A stretch of 64,000 nt of DNA from Rugosimonospora sp040255525. GTDB lineage: Bacteria; Actinomycetota; Actinomycetes; Mycobacteriales; Micromonosporaceae. The position numbers were made by a program, and so were the translations under genes. The stretch covers positions 34,511-98,510 of the forward strand of contig JBDZVD010000011.1 of assembly GCA_040255525.1 (NCBI GenBank), in the 5' to 3' direction. This document shows, piece after piece, positions 51,679-61,495 of the stretch; positions within the stretch are counted from its first letter, which is position 1, and every line of letters begins with the position of its first letter. Below the pieces are notes generated by a model that worked only from the letters and a program-made list of their open reading frames with translations, did no database searches and was not told the origin of the DNA.

Positions 51679-53478
51679 TCAGCGGCCGAGCCTGGCCCGC
51701 ACCATCGTCCACACGTCGTTGACCTCGCGTACCCGCAACGCGACCGCGGCGGCGAGGTACACCACGATCAGCACCAGGCCGCCGGCCACCAGGCCGACGA
51801 TGCTGCCGACCTTGCCCAGTCCCAGGTAGTGCTCGAGGATCAGGGCGACCAGCAGGGTCGGTACCGCCGCGATCACCGCGGCGGCGGCCAGCTTGCCCAG
51901 CGTCACCCCCACGTCGCGCATGTTCAGCGAACCGATGCGCCGGCGCAGCAGCCAGTATCCGGCGATGGCGGAGAGCACGAAGGACACCGCGTTGCCGACC
52001 ATCAGGCCGGCGTTGACCCACACCAGCGGCAGTGCGACCAGCAGGATCAGGTCGACCGCGATCCGGACGCCGGCCACCGGGAGGTTCAGCAGCGCCGGCG
52101 TCTTGGTATCCGGCATCGCGTAGAACGCGAACAGCTGTAGCTGGCTGATCGCGAACGGCACCAGGCACAGTCCGGCCGCCGCGATCACCCACCCGGTCTC
52201 GATCGCCGGCCGGCCGGCGTAGTTGTGCCAGCCGAACAGGGTCACGCCGAGCTGCCGGCCGAGCACGATGTAGGCGACGCTGGTCGGGATCAGGATCACC
52301 GAGGAGAGCCTGGCGCCCAGCGAGAGGTCCCGGACCAGGTCGTTCCAGCGGTGCTCGGCGGCGGCGGCGGACATCCGGGGCAGCAGCGCCACCATGATCG
52401 AGACGGCCACGATGCCGTTGGCCATCATGAAGAGGATGTACCCGTTGTTGAAGATCGTCGGCCCGGGGGCGAGCCGGCCGTGTACCCGCTGGGAGCCGGC
52501 ACGGTTGGAGATCCACAGTACGATCACCAGCGCGACCTGGCTGACCACCACGTAGACCAGCATCCAGCTGCTGATCCGGCCCAGTTCGCGCAGGTGGAGC
52601 TTGCGCCAGTCCCAGCGGGGCCGCCACCGGAAGCCGACCTTGCGCAGCGCGGGCAGCAGCCCGATCGCCTGCAGTGCGATGCCGAGCGTGGTACCGATCC
52701 CGAGCACGAGGATCTGCGGCGTGCTGATGTTGTTCGGCGTCGGTGGGTGGGTCACCGTCGGCATCAGGATGAACAGCACGCCCGTGGCGATCACCACGAG
52801 GTTGTTGAGGATCGGAGTGAACATGGGCGCGGCGAAGTGCCCCCGGGTGTTGAGGACCGCCGCGATCAGCGCGGCCATCCCGTAGAAGAAGATCTCGGGC
52901 AGCAGCAGGTAGCTGAACACCGTGGTGAGATGGTGGCTGGCCGGCGTCGTGTCCTTGTTGGAGAACAGCAGGCCGATCAGCGGGGCGGCGAGCACGGCGA
53001 GCACGGTCGCCACACCCAGGAAGACCGTGGCGAGGGTGAGCAGCCGCTGCGCGTAAGCCTCGCCGCCGTCCGGGTCACGGCGGCGGGCGCGGACCAGCAG
53101 GGGCACGAACGAGCTGTCCAGGACGCCACCGAGCAGCAGTTCGTAGATCTGGTTGGGGACGGTGTTGGCCAGGTTGTAGTCGTTGGAGACGGCCACCGCG
53201 CCCAGCGCGGCCGCCAGCACCGCCGTGCGCAGGAAGCCGGTGAGCCGGCTGACGATGCTGCCCACGGCCATGACGGCGCTGTTGCGCGCGACCGACCGGC
53301 TGTCCTCGTCGGGCTCGGGACCGCGGTCCGGAATGGCCGGCTGACCCTGTCCACCGCCGGGAGGCGCCGAGCCGTCGGGCTGGTACACGGGCAGGACGAC
53401 GGTGGCGTCCGCCGGTACGACCGGCAGCTGAACGGTCGCGTCGGGGTCGTACCGGGGGGAACCGGCGGGCCAACTCAT
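51679..53478 (-). CDS. murJ: MurJ/MviN-type lipid flippase
   Basis: 599 residues. A 60-residue Pro/Gly-rich cytoplasmic start is followed by about 14 membrane helices of the MOP superfamily. SVARNSAVMAVGSIVSRLTGFLR is the MurJ start, and ANTVPNQIYELLLGG and MANGIVAVSIMVALLPRMS are further signatures. It flips lipid II or a related lipid-linked sugar for wall synthesis. In actinomycetes a C-terminal pseudokinase can be attached, but none is present here. ATG follows GGTCAGGAC. It is upstream of a PIG-V-like gene in the same direction, separated by about 120 bases. Confidence 0.9.
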   Translation of the reverse strand: MSWPAGSPRYDPDATVQLPVVPADATVVLPVYQPDGSAPPGGGQGQPAIPDRGPEPDEDSRSVARNSAVMAVGSIVSRLTGFLRTAVLAAALGAVAVSNDYNLANTVPNQIYELLLGGVLDSSFVPLLVRARRRDPDGGEAYAQRLLTLATVFLGVATVLAVLAAPLIGLLFSNKDTTPASHHLTTVFSYLLLPEIFFYGMAALIAAVLNTRGHFAAPMFTPILNNLVVIATGVLFILMPTVTHPPTPNNISTPQILVLGIGTTLGIALQAIGLLPALRKVGFRWRPRWDWRKLHLRELGRISSWMLVYVVVSQVALVIVLWISNRAGSQRVHGRLAPGPTIFNNGYILFMMANGIVAVSIMVALLPRMSAAAAEHRWNDLVRDLSLGARLSSVILIPTSVAYIVLGRQLGVTLFGWHNYAGRPAIETGWVIAAAGLCLVPFAISQLQLFAFYAMPDTKTPALLNLPVAGVRIAVDLILLVALPLVWVNAGLMVGNAVSFVLSAIAGYWLLRRRIGSLNMRDVGVTLGKLAAAAVIAAVPTLLVALILEHYLGLGKVGSIVGLVAGGLVLIVVYLAAAVALRVREVNDVWTMVRARLGR

Positions 53479-53596
53479 GTCCTGACCCTATCGACAAGGA
53501 AGGGTTTGGATCAGTCCGGTCCGGCCGGTGTCCGTGGCGGGGAATCCGGGCATCCCGGTCGATTCACCCCGGCCCGGCCGGCACGCGACGCGCGAC

Positions 53597-54826
53597 CTAC
53601 GCGACGAACTGGTTCTGGACGAAGGTCAGGATCATCACGCCCTGAACCGGCAGGGCGGCCATCAGGTACAGCCGGTCGAAGGTCCGGTTGGCGCCCATCC
53701 GGGCCAGCACCATGAACACCGGCAGGCACTCCAGCGCGAACCGCCACACCGAGCTGAGCGGATAGTCGGTGTGCAGCGGGCTGAGCAGCGGGAGCGCGAT
53801 GTCCATCGCGGCGAACAGCACCAGGTACGACTGCTCGCGGCCCAGCCGCCACCGGCCGTCGAGGGCGAAGTAGAGCAGGACGAGCACGCCCAGCGCGGTA
53901 CCCAGGTTGATGACGTTGCGGATCTCGGTGGGCGACAGCAGCACCGGTTGGTGGACGATCAGCCCGAGCACGTCCGCGACCGTGGTCCAGGGTGCGCGCA
54001 ACCCGCCCCGGGACCAGACCGCCTGCGCCTTGACGAAGTACAGCGGGTCACCGAACGCGTGAGCGCAGTATGCGGCGTACCCGAGCAGGCCGGTCGGGGT
54101 GAGGGCCACCCAGAGCAGGTCGGGCCGGATCCGGCGCGGGTCGAAGCCGCGCTGGCGCAGGTACTCGTACACGAACACGACGGCGAGCAGGACGCCGGCC
54201 AGCCGGGTACCGCTGGCGAGGCCGGCGAGCAGCGCGGCGAGCCACCAGATCCGGCGGCGCATGCAGTACATCGAGCCGGCCGAAAGCGCCAGGAACAGCG
54301 ACTCGTTGTACGCGGCGATCAGGAAGAACCCGGTCGGGAACGCGAGCAGGTAGAAGAGGGTACGGCGGCCGGTCTCCTCGCCCAGGACGCCGGCGGTGAG
54401 CCGGTGGATCACGACCAGCGCGGCGTAGCAGGTCAGGATCGACACGGCCAGCGCGGCGACGAACGCATCGCCGGGTACGACCGGATCGACGCCGCGTACC
54501 AGCAGCGGGTACAGCGGGAAGAACGCCGCGGAGCGGGTGTCGTACCGATAGCCGGACTGGGCGATGATGACGTACCAGGTGGTGTCCCACCGGTGCCAGT
54601 TGTCCAGCACCTGGCCGAGGGTGCGGGGGGCGTCGCGGATCTGCTCGAACGGCAGCCAGGCGACGGCGGTGACCAGGACGCAGGCGAGCAACCCGGCCAG
54701 CCAGGCCCACAGCCCGGCGAGGAACGAGTCGCGCCAGCCGCGCGGTGCGGTCTCGGCAGCGGGACGGGGTTCGCGCTCCTCGGCCGCTACCGAGTCGGCG
54801 ACAACGGCCTCGGGCACGCCCGCCAA
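53597..54826 (-). CDS. PIG-V-like mannosyltransferase (GT-C fold)
   Basis: 409 residues with about nine membrane helices. The first loop HRWDTTWYVIIAQSGYRYD has the acidic motif that binds the polyprenol-phosphate sugar donor. FFPLYPLLVRG is the PIG-V signature, and a further motif, YNESLFLALSAGSMYC, follows. Actinobacterial members attach mannose to proteins or lipids on the outer face of the membrane. The start is uncertain between TTG 54826 and GTG 54817. It is probably transcribed with the MurJ-like gene downstream on the same strand. Confidence 0.82.
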   Translation of the reverse strand: MAGVPEAVVADSVAAEEREPRPAAETAPRGWRDSFLAGLWAWLAGLLACVLVTAVAWLPFEQIRDAPRTLGQVLDNWHRWDTTWYVIIAQSGYRYDTRSAAFFPLYPLLVRGVDPVVPGDAFVAALAVSILTCYAALVVIHRLTAGVLGEETGRRTLFYLLAFPTGFFLIAAYNESLFLALSAGSMYCMRRRIWWLAALLAGLASGTRLAGVLLAVVFVYEYLRQRGFDPRRIRPDLLWVALTPTGLLGYAAYCAHAFGDPLYFVKAQAVWSRGGLRAPWTTVADVLGLIVHQPVLLSPTEIRNVINLGTALGVLVLLYFALDGRWRLGREQSYLVLFAAMDIALPLLSPLHTDYPLSSVWRFALECLPVFMVLARMGANRTFDRLYLMAALPVQGVMILTFVQNQFVA

Positions 54827-54920
54827 TATAGGGGCGGCGGCGCGGCGAGTCCACCGCCCGGCGACCCGCCGTCTACGGGCCCGCGGTCAGCAGGCGGTCA
54901 GCGCACTCGGTCCGCGTCCG

Positions 54921-55781
54921 TCAGGCCCGCACTCCGACCGACACCGCCTCGGCGAGGGAGGTCGTCGGCCGGCCCGCCAGCCGGTGCAGGTCGCCACTGT
55001 CGGTGGTCAGCTCGCCCTTCGACAACCCGACGTCCGCACCGGCCATCGCCGCCGCGTAGGTGTCGGGTACGCCGGTGTCGATCAGTGCCTTGGCGTACTC
55101 GTCGGGGGACATGTCGCGGTACACGACCTCGGTACCGGTCTGCCGGGAGATCTCGGCGGCCAGTTCGGAGAGGGTGAACGGCGCGTCGCCGCCCAGTTCG
55201 TAGGTCGCGTCCCCGGTACCGCTGCCGGCCAGCACCGACGCCGCGGCGGCGGCGTAGTCGGCCCGGGCGGCGGCGGCCACCCGGCCGTCCCCGGCGGCCC
55301 CGAGGATCACTCCGCTGTCCACGATCTGAGCCAGCCGCGAGGTGTAGTTCTCCAGGTACCAGCTGTTGCGCAGGAACGCGAACGGGATCCGGCTCTCCCG
55401 GATCATCGCCTCGGTGGCCTTGTGCTCGGCGGCCAGCGGGACGCTGCTGGTGTCCGCGTGCAGGATGCTGGTGTAGGCGATCTGCCGGATGTCGTGCGAC
55501 AGGGCGGCCTCGATCACGTTGCGGTGATGTTCGATCCGGTGCCCGGCCTCGCTGGAGGAGATCAGCAGGAGCCGGTCGGCACCGAGGAACGCCCGGTTCA
55601 GCGTGTCGGGCCGGTCGTAGTCCGCCTCCCGTACCTGCATCCCACGCTCGGCGAGGTCGGCTGCCTTCTGCGGCTCCCGTACCGCGGCGATGATGTCCGA
55701 GGCGGCCACGCCGCGGCCGAGCAGCTCGTCGATGACGAGCCGGCCGAGCAGCCCGGCAGCCCCGGTGATGGCGATGATCAC
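54921..55781 (-). CDS. NmrA/QorB-type NAD(P)H:quinone oxidoreductase
   Basis: 286 residues of the atypical SDR group that includes E. coli QorB (YtfG). The cofactor loop is ITGAAGLLGRLV. Residues SSSEAG, HRNVIEAA and RNSWYLENYTSRL are shared with that group. It reduces quinones with NADPH. The gene is divergent from an HxlR-family regulator, the same arrangement as ytfG/ytfH. RBS AGGGGGATCG precedes the ATG. Induction by quinone or aldehyde stress through the regulator is inferred. Confidence 0.88.
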   Translation of the reverse strand: MIIAITGAAGLLGRLVIDELLGRGVAASDIIAAVREPQKAADLAERGMQVREADYDRPDTLNRAFLGADRLLLISSSEAGHRIEHHRNVIEAALSHDIRQIAYTSILHADTSSVPLAAEHKATEAMIRESRIPFAFLRNSWYLENYTSRLAQIVDSGVILGAAGDGRVAAAARADYAAAAASVLAGSGTGDATYELGGDAPFTLSELAAEISRQTGTEVVYRDMSPDEYAKALIDTGVPDTYAAAMAGADVGLSKGELTTDSGDLHRLAGRPTTSLAEAVSVGVRA

Positions 55782-55885
55782 TCGATCCCCCTGGCTCTGG
55801 TTCTGGTTGCCGACAGTGTCCTTACCCGAACATCCGCTGCCTATGCGAAAGCGCTAACCGCCGGAAAGCGTCACCCGGCCGGGGT

Positions 55886-55891
55886 TAGCCT
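55886..55891 (+). promoter_or_regulatory. Probable -10 box of the HxlR gene
   Basis: TAGCCT lies five bases before the ATG at 55897, so the transcript is likely leaderless. The 115-base gap between the divergent genes should also contain the regulator's operator. Confidence 0.4.
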
Positions 55892-55896
55892 CGGGC

Positions 55897-56244
55897 ATGA
55901 CCGCGCAGCACCGGTCGTCACCGGACGTGTTCGCCCGGGCGTGCCCGTCCCGGCACCGGCTGGAGCACGTCGCCGGAAAGTGGGCAGTGCTCACACTCGC
56001 CGCGCTCGCCGACGGGGCCTACCGGTTCAACGCGCTGCGCCGCCGGGTGGACGGGGTCAGCGAGAAGATGCTGGCCCAGACCCTTCACGCGCTGGAACGG
56101 GACGGACTGGTACGCCGGGAGGTCCGCACCACGATCCCGCCCAGGGTGGAGTACAGCCTGACGCCGCCGGGCGCCCGGATCGCCGGCAAACTGTGCGAGT
56201 TGATCGACGTGATCCAGCAGGAGACCGGTCATATTCGGCAATGA
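55897..56244 (+). CDS. HxlR-family redox regulator
   Basis: 115 residues with the HxlR winged helix: HVAGKWAVLTLAAL, RFNALRRRVDGVSEKMLAQTL and the wing PPRVEYSLTPPG. A single Cys at position 16 (ARACPSRHR) is at the place where YodB/QorR-type sensors react with quinones or aldehydes. It is divergent from the QorB-like gene, so it likely represses both until its Cys is modified. Confidence 0.88.
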   Translation: MTAQHRSSPDVFARACPSRHRLEHVAGKWAVLTLAALADGAYRFNALRRRVDGVSEKMLAQTLHALERDGLVRREVRTTIPPRVEYSLTPPGARIAGKLCELIDVIQQETGHIRQ

Positions 56245-56445
56245 ATTCTGGGCGTTCCCCTTTCTTCCGCGTGTCGCCGATCGTTCACCCAAAAGAACGC
56301 TGCCAATGCCTGCGCCGGCCCGGCCAGGTGCTCGGCGACTCGTTACGGCGGGCGGAAAAGCGCCGGATCGGCTGTGTTCCGTTCCCGTCGCACATCGTTA
56401 TGCGATGATTGAATGAGCAGTTCCCGCGACCTACCGGAGGTAGCT

Positions 56446-56793
56446 GTGGCCCGCAAGGTTCACGTTCACCTGCTGGACGACATCGATGGCGCGCAGGCCG
56501 ATGAAACGCTGAAGTTCGCGCTGGACGGCACCAATTACGAGATCGATCTCTCCGCGCGGCATGCCGATAAGCTGCGCAGGTCCCTGGAGAAGTACGTGCA
56601 GTCGGCCCGGCGGGTGGGGCGCGGTCACGTGGCGAGCACCGGCCGGGCCCGGACCGGTGTTCCGGCGCGCTCCGACCGCGTGCAGAACCAGGCGATCCGC
56701 GATTGGGCGAGGCGCAGGGGAATGGCGCTGTCCGAGCGGGGACGCATTCCGCGGGCGATCACCGAACAGTACGAGGCCGAGGCGGGGCGTTAG
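56446..56793 (+). CDS. lsr2: Lsr2-family nucleoid-associated protein
   Basis: 115 residues. The N-terminal dimerisation part, KVHVHLLDDIDGAQADETLKF, is followed by a linker and the C-terminal DNA-binding part IRDWARRRGMALSERGRIP. That part holds the RGR AT-hook-like motif. Lsr2 coats AT-rich DNA and silences foreign genes. GTG 56446 follows GGAGG by five bases; the upstream ATG 56413 is less likely. A CATCG-TTATG-CGATG inverted repeat (56393-56407) lies ahead of the gene. It may be one of several lsr2 paralogues. Confidence 0.9.
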   Translation: MARKVHVHLLDDIDGAQADETLKFALDGTNYEIDLSARHADKLRRSLEKYVQSARRVGRGHVASTGRARTGVPARSDRVQNQAIRDWARRRGMALSERGRIPRAITEQYEAEAGR

Positions 56794-56964
56794 TCTCGCG
56801 CCGGTTCGCGGCGAGCGCCGCGGATCCCGCCCACCATTCGGATCCGCCCTCCGAATCACGCCGATGAAATGCGCGGATTGGCGCGCGGTTATGCCGGCGC
56901 GGCCGGCTACGCCGGCGTCCGCGCCGCCGGTCCCATTTCGTTGCCCGGTGACGGCGGCCGGCGG

Positions 56965-57906
56965 TCAGTGCGCGAGGTCGGCGGGGTCGGTGTTCGCTCC
57001 GCAGATCACGATTCCCACCCGCTCGCCGGGTCCCGGCCGGTACGCGCCGGTGACCAGCGCGGCCAGAGCCGCGGCGGTACCGTGCTCCATCACGATCCGG
57101 CACCGCTCCCACAGCAGCCGGCGGGCCTCGACCAGGTCCTGGTCGGAGACCAGCAGGCTGCCCACCCGGGCGTCGACCGCGACCCGGTAGGCGATGTCGC
57201 CGAGGCGCCGGGCACCCAGCGAGTCGGCGGCGATGCCGGACACCTCGACGTCGACCGGGTGCCCGGCGGCCAGCGCGGCGTGCAGCGTCGGGATCGTCTC
57301 CGGCTCGACGCCGACGACCCTGACCCGGTCGCGCAGCGCGGCGGCGACGCCGGCCAGCAGCCCGCCGCCGCCCACCGCGAGGATCACCGTGTCCAGGCCG
57401 TCGACCTGGTCGAGCAGCTCCAGCGCCAGGGTGCCCTGGCCGGCGCAGATCTCGGGCTGGTCGTACGCGTGGCAGAACAGCGCCCCGGTCTGCGCCGCCC
57501 GGTCCACGGCCGCCGCGTTCGCCTCGGCGTACTCGACCCCGACCTGCCGTACCTCGGCGCCCAGCGCCTTGAGCTTCCTGACCTTGACCTCGGGGGCGGT
57601 CAGCGGCACGTACACCTCGGCCGGTACGCCGAGCGTCGCGGCCGCGTACGCGACGGCGAGCCCGGCATTGCCCCCGGACGCGGCCACCACGCCACCGCCC
57701 AGCTCGCCGGCCCCGGCGGCGGACAGCAGCCGGTTCATCGCGCCGCGGGTCTTGAACGATCCGGTGTGCTGGAGGTACTCCAGCTTCAGCCAGGTCGGGG
57801 CGGTGACGCCGCCGAACGCGCCGCCCTCGACGGCCAGCACCGGGGTGCGGCGGATCCGTCCGTCAATCCGCCGCGCGGCGGCCTCCACCTCCGCGAGATC
57901 GACCAT
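56965..57906 (-). CDS. Threonine/serine dehydratase-type PLP enzyme
   Basis: 313 residues of fold-type II PLP enzymes. The PLP Lys is in HTGSFKTRGAMN, the cofactor loop is ASGGNAG, and the phosphate clamp is VGGGGLLAG. The pattern fits catabolic threonine dehydratase or serine dehydratase/racemase, with ammonia released from the amino acid. No regulatory ACT domain follows, which suits the catabolic type. ATG 57906 has GGAGGATC ahead and matches the family start; an upstream start at 57933 exists. Confidence 0.9.
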   Translation of the reverse strand: MVDLAEVEAAARRIDGRIRRTPVLAVEGGAFGGVTAPTWLKLEYLQHTGSFKTRGAMNRLLSAAGAGELGGGVVAASGGNAGLAVAYAAATLGVPAEVYVPLTAPEVKVRKLKALGAEVRQVGVEYAEANAAAVDRAAQTGALFCHAYDQPEICAGQGTLALELLDQVDGLDTVILAVGGGGLLAGVAAALRDRVRVVGVEPETIPTLHAALAAGHPVDVEVSGIAADSLGARRLGDIAYRVAVDARVGSLLVSDQDLVEARRLLWERCRIVMEHGTAAALAALVTGAYRPGPGERVGIVICGANTDPADLAH

Positions 57907-58042
57907 GATCCAGATCCTCCGAGCGTTCACCACCGGCCCGTCGGGCCGGGGCCGGTGGTGAACGCTACCCGCCGGCTCCGGGGCAACGCCCGCCCCGGTG
58001 GTCAGCGGCGAGCGGACCCGGTGATCAGGGCACGGCCATTCA

Positions 58043-61000
58043 TCAGGGCACGGTCACTCCGTGCAGGACCGGCGTCCCGGCGGTCGGGTCCAGCTCGGCG
58101 GCCTGGTCCACGCCGGCCGGCGTGACGGTGTCGGTCACCTTGGGCGCGGAGGCCGGGTCGATGCCGCAGACCGGCGAAGTGCTCCCGGGCGCGCACAGCC
58201 CGAACAGGTACGGCTGCGGGGTTGCCGCGAAGCCGCGCGCCTGGTCGGCGCTGAACCCGTCCTGCCCGTGCAGCGCGACGGTGAACACCCAGCCGGCGGC
58301 GGGGTGGCCCAGGGCCGCGGCGGGTACCGCGATCAGGATCGAGCGGGTGGCCTGGTTGGCGGAGACGGCGACGGTGCCGAGGCTGTGCCCGGCCGCGTCC
58401 ACGAACACCGGGTCGGCGAAGCCCTGCACCTCGATCCGGCTGGACCAAGCCGATCCCGCCGCGATCCCGTAGTTGCGCGACGGGTACGGCGCCGCCGTCG
58501 AGAAGCTTGCCGCGGCGGGGTCGCGCACGTAGACGTCCAGCAGTTGGGCGCCCAGCGGTGAGCCGAACGTCGGGGTCAGATCGCGCAGTTGGGCGCGCAG
58601 GTAGACGGTGGAGCCGGCGTCGATCACCTGGAACTGCTGGAGGTCGAACGCGCCGTCGTGGAAGTCGGCCGCCGTCGGGTACGCGTAGCTGCCCGGCCCG
58701 TGGTCGTCGCCGGACGGGTCGTCGGCCGACAGCACGGCGGCACCCGGAAGCGCCGTGGAGACCACGGTCGTGCGGGCGTACCCGGTCGCCCCGCCCAGCG
58801 ACGCGGCCGCGGTCAGCACGTTGGTACCGAAGCCGACCGGCACCGTCACGGAAAACTCGCCCTGGCCGCCCGCGGTCGCCGAGGCGACCGTGGTGGCGGT
58901 GCCGACATCGGTCGGGGAGGCGGCGACGGAGACCCGCGCGCCCGGGGCGGTACGCCCGGTCACGGTCACCGTGCCGGCGCCGGTGGACGTGCCGTCCCCG
59001 GGCGAGCTGACGGCCAGCGGCAGGGCGGCCGGCGGCCGGTGCGTCACGTACCGGTCGCGGACCACACCCGGCTGCTCCACCGGCAGGGTGCCCTTGCCGC
59101 GCGACGATCCCGACCGGTCGCCGGACAGCGCCAGGATCAGCCGCAGCTCCTGCGCCTGCGCCCAGGTCAGCGGGGAGGCCGAGCCGGCGGCGTGCCCGGT
59201 GGCGAAGCCGATCGACGCGGTCGCCGGATCGGTGCCGTACGGCGCGGCGGCCAGGTCGGGATCCTCCCAGACCTGCTCCGGTACCAGGCCGATCCCGGAC
59301 GAGCCGGCGATCATCCGGTCCAGCTGGGCCCGCGCGCCGGCCCGGTCGCCCTGCTGCACCTGCTGCTCACCGCGCTCGCCGGACAGCACCGGCCACAGGT
59401 GCCCGGACCCGGCGTTGGCGGTCGGCCAGGGCTGGCCGTCGACCGGGCAGCTGGTCGGGTCCGGGGTGAAGCAGTCGCCGTACCCGTCCTCGCTGCCGGC
59501 GCTGGCCGTGCCGTACCGGTACTCGCCCTGCGGCCGGCCGATCACCTGATCGACGACCGGCAGCGAGCGCAGCACGTCCGGGTCGTCGGCGGGCAGGATG
59601 CCCAGCCGGGTCAGCTCCAGGAAGCCGGCGTCGACGACCGAGCGCTGATCGGCCGTCACGCTGCCGTTGCCGAGGTTGTACTCGACCGCGGCGTCCGGGT
59701 CGCCGGTCTTGGACAGCCGGATGAAGTACCGGCCGTCGCCGTACGGGCCGGTCGTGGTCACCGTCCAGTCCTTGACGGAGCGGGTGAACGCGTCGGCGGT
59801 CGACCGGTACACCCGGGCGGCGGCGGGGTCGTGGTGCGCGTCGGCGATGGCGCCCGCCGCGACGAGGCCGGCGATCTCGGCGGCGATCGTCGAGGGCGAA
59901 TAGCCGCTCTGCTCCTCCCATCGCTCACTGCCGAACGACGGCCCGTGCGCGACCACGAAGTCCGCCGCCCGCCGGATGCCCGGCCACAGCGTCGCGTCGC
60001 CGGCCAGCCCGGCCTGCCAGGCCATCAGGATCGGGTACGAGGACTCGTCCAGCTGGTCGCCGCCGGTGTCCGGCGCGGTCCGCCCGTTGAGCAGCGAGTT
60101 GCGCGGGAAGCGGCCGTCGGCCAGTTGCTGGTGCCCGAACAGGAAGCGCACCGTGTCCCGGGCCGTGGCCAGGTCGCCGTCGGCGAGCAGGCCGGTGAAC
60201 GCTTCGTACAGGTCGCGGGAGAACACCTCGCGGTAGGAGCCGAAGTACACCGCGGCGCCGTTCGGGGTGTCCCCGGCGCTGACCGCCTGGCCCCACGGGC
60301 TGGAAAGCGACGCCACGACCGCGCCCGGGAACGTCTTGTCCTCGCTGGCCTTGAGCACGTTGGCCGACAGCCAGTAGGCGCCGGTGGCGGGGCCGGACGG
60401 GCGGCGCAGGCCGGCGTCGTAGGCGTGCCAGCCGGCCCGGTACTTCGCGTACGTGGCCGCGAACGGCCGGTGCAGCGCCGCGCCGGCGGTGTCGATCGCG
60501 GCGCCGGTGTCGCGGCCGAAGCCCAGCGCGAGCGTCGCGTACCCGGACCGGAGGTCGAGCTGCGCGGTGTCCACCACGTTGCCGTGGACCGCGCGGGTGT
60601 CGTGGGCGGTCAGCCGGTGGTCGGCGTCGAGTTGCACCAGCCCGTCGCCGCCCGTGCCGGCGAAGCCGATGGTGGCGGTGGGGAACGGCCGGTCGGCGCG
60701 CAGCGCCAGGGCGGTGGGCACCGCGTAGTCCCGGTTGGTCGCGTTGGTCACCGTGTTCGGGTCGCTGGCCACAAGCGCCGTGGTGGCCGGATCCAGGCCG
60801 GCGTCGTCGGCGCCGCCGTTGGCCGTGCCCCCGCCGCCGTTGCCGTTCACGCTCGGGTCGAGCCGGACATACAGCTTCAGCGGGCCGGCGCCGTGCAACG
60901 GCACCAGGCGTACCCGGATCACCACGGCGTCCCGGTCCGGATCGGTGACGTAGTCGGTGACCAGCCGGTACTTCCCGCTGTGCGCGGTACTGGTGACCTC

Positions 61001-61342
61001 GCACGCCATGCCGGTGGGGTCCAGCGACCGGACGGTGTAGCCGGTGTCGCGGGACTGCAGGTCGGTGAACGTGGCGCCATCGGTGACCACGAACTGCATG
61101 GTCTGCACGTTGGTGTTGTCGATGGTGGGGCTGTACACGTCGGACAGCACGCCGCCGGCCACCGTGTACCAGACCTTGGAGGTGCGGTCGGCCGCGGTGC
61201 CCAGGCAGTCCTTGCGGGCCAGGTCGAACCGGGACAGGTCGCCGGGGCCGGTCGGTGCCGCCGCGGCGGCGGGGTGAGCCGCCACGAGCACGGATCCGGC
61301 GAGGACGATGCTGGCGATCAGTGCGCGCCTCATGGTCGGCAT
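58043..61342 (-). CDS. Secreted GH15 glucodextranase/glucoamylase-like enzyme
   Basis: 1,099 residues with a signal peptide (MPTMRRALIASIVLAGSVLVAAHPAAAA). The N-terminal beta-sandwich domain (about 30-290) is followed by the GH15 (alpha/alpha)6 barrel. SYREVFSRDLYEAFTGLLADG and ERWEEQSGYSPSTIAAEIAG carry conserved acids, the latter the general acid Glu. Two C-terminal domains follow, one Ig-like with SVTVPVGFGTNVLTA-type sequence and one of the glucodextranase C type with YPTAADFHDGAFDLQQF. The order N-A-B-C matches Arthrobacter glucodextranase. It releases glucose from dextran or starch outside the cell. The start is ATG 61342 or 61333. Confidence 0.88.
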   Translation of the reverse strand: MPTMRRALIASIVLAGSVLVAAHPAAAAAPTGPGDLSRFDLARKDCLGTAADRTSKVWYTVAGGVLSDVYSPTIDNTNVQTMQFVVTDGATFTDLQSRDTGYTVRSLDPTGMACEVTSTAHSGKYRLVTDYVTDPDRDAVVIRVRLVPLHGAGPLKLYVRLDPSVNGNGGGGTANGGADDAGLDPATTALVASDPNTVTNATNRDYAVPTALALRADRPFPTATIGFAGTGGDGLVQLDADHRLTAHDTRAVHGNVVDTAQLDLRSGYATLALGFGRDTGAAIDTAGAALHRPFAATYAKYRAGWHAYDAGLRRPSGPATGAYWLSANVLKASEDKTFPGAVVASLSSPWGQAVSAGDTPNGAAVYFGSYREVFSRDLYEAFTGLLADGDLATARDTVRFLFGHQQLADGRFPRNSLLNGRTAPDTGGDQLDESSYPILMAWQAGLAGDATLWPGIRRAADFVVAHGPSFGSERWEEQSGYSPSTIAAEIAGLVAAGAIADAHHDPAAARVYRSTADAFTRSVKDWTVTTTGPYGDGRYFIRLSKTGDPDAAVEYNLGNGSVTADQRSVVDAGFLELTRLGILPADDPDVLRSLPVVDQVIGRPQGEYRYGTASAGSEDGYGDCFTPDPTSCPVDGQPWPTANAGSGHLWPVLSGERGEQQVQQGDRAGARAQLDRMIAGSSGIGLVPEQVWEDPDLAAAPYGTDPATASIGFATGHAAGSASPLTWAQAQELRLILALSGDRSGSSRGKGTLPVEQPGVVRDRYVTHRPPAALPLAVSSPGDGTSTGAGTVTVTGRTAPGARVSVAASPTDVGTATTVASATAGGQGEFSVTVPVGFGTNVLTAAASLGGATGYARTTVVSTALPGAAVLSADDPSGDDHGPGSYAYPTAADFHDGAFDLQQFQVIDAGSTVYLRAQLRDLTPTFGSPLGAQLLDVYVRDPAAASFSTAAPYPSRNYGIAAGSAWSSRIEVQGFADPVFVDAAGHSLGTVAVSANQATRSILIAVPAAALGHPAAGWVFTVALHGQDGFSADQARGFAATPQPYLFGLCAPGSTSPVCGIDPASAPKVTDTVTPAGVDQAAELDPTAGTPVLHGVTVP

Positions 61343-61495
61343 TCGAGCACGTTGTTCGATGCCTGGCAACCTCGCCGAACGTCCAGGCTCACTCCGCCGA
61401 GGTGATACCCGCTCACCCCGGCGGCGCGGACGATGGGCCGAGACCACCGCTCCGTCATGCCCGCAGACCTCCGTCGCGGGAGAGGGGACCGCTCG

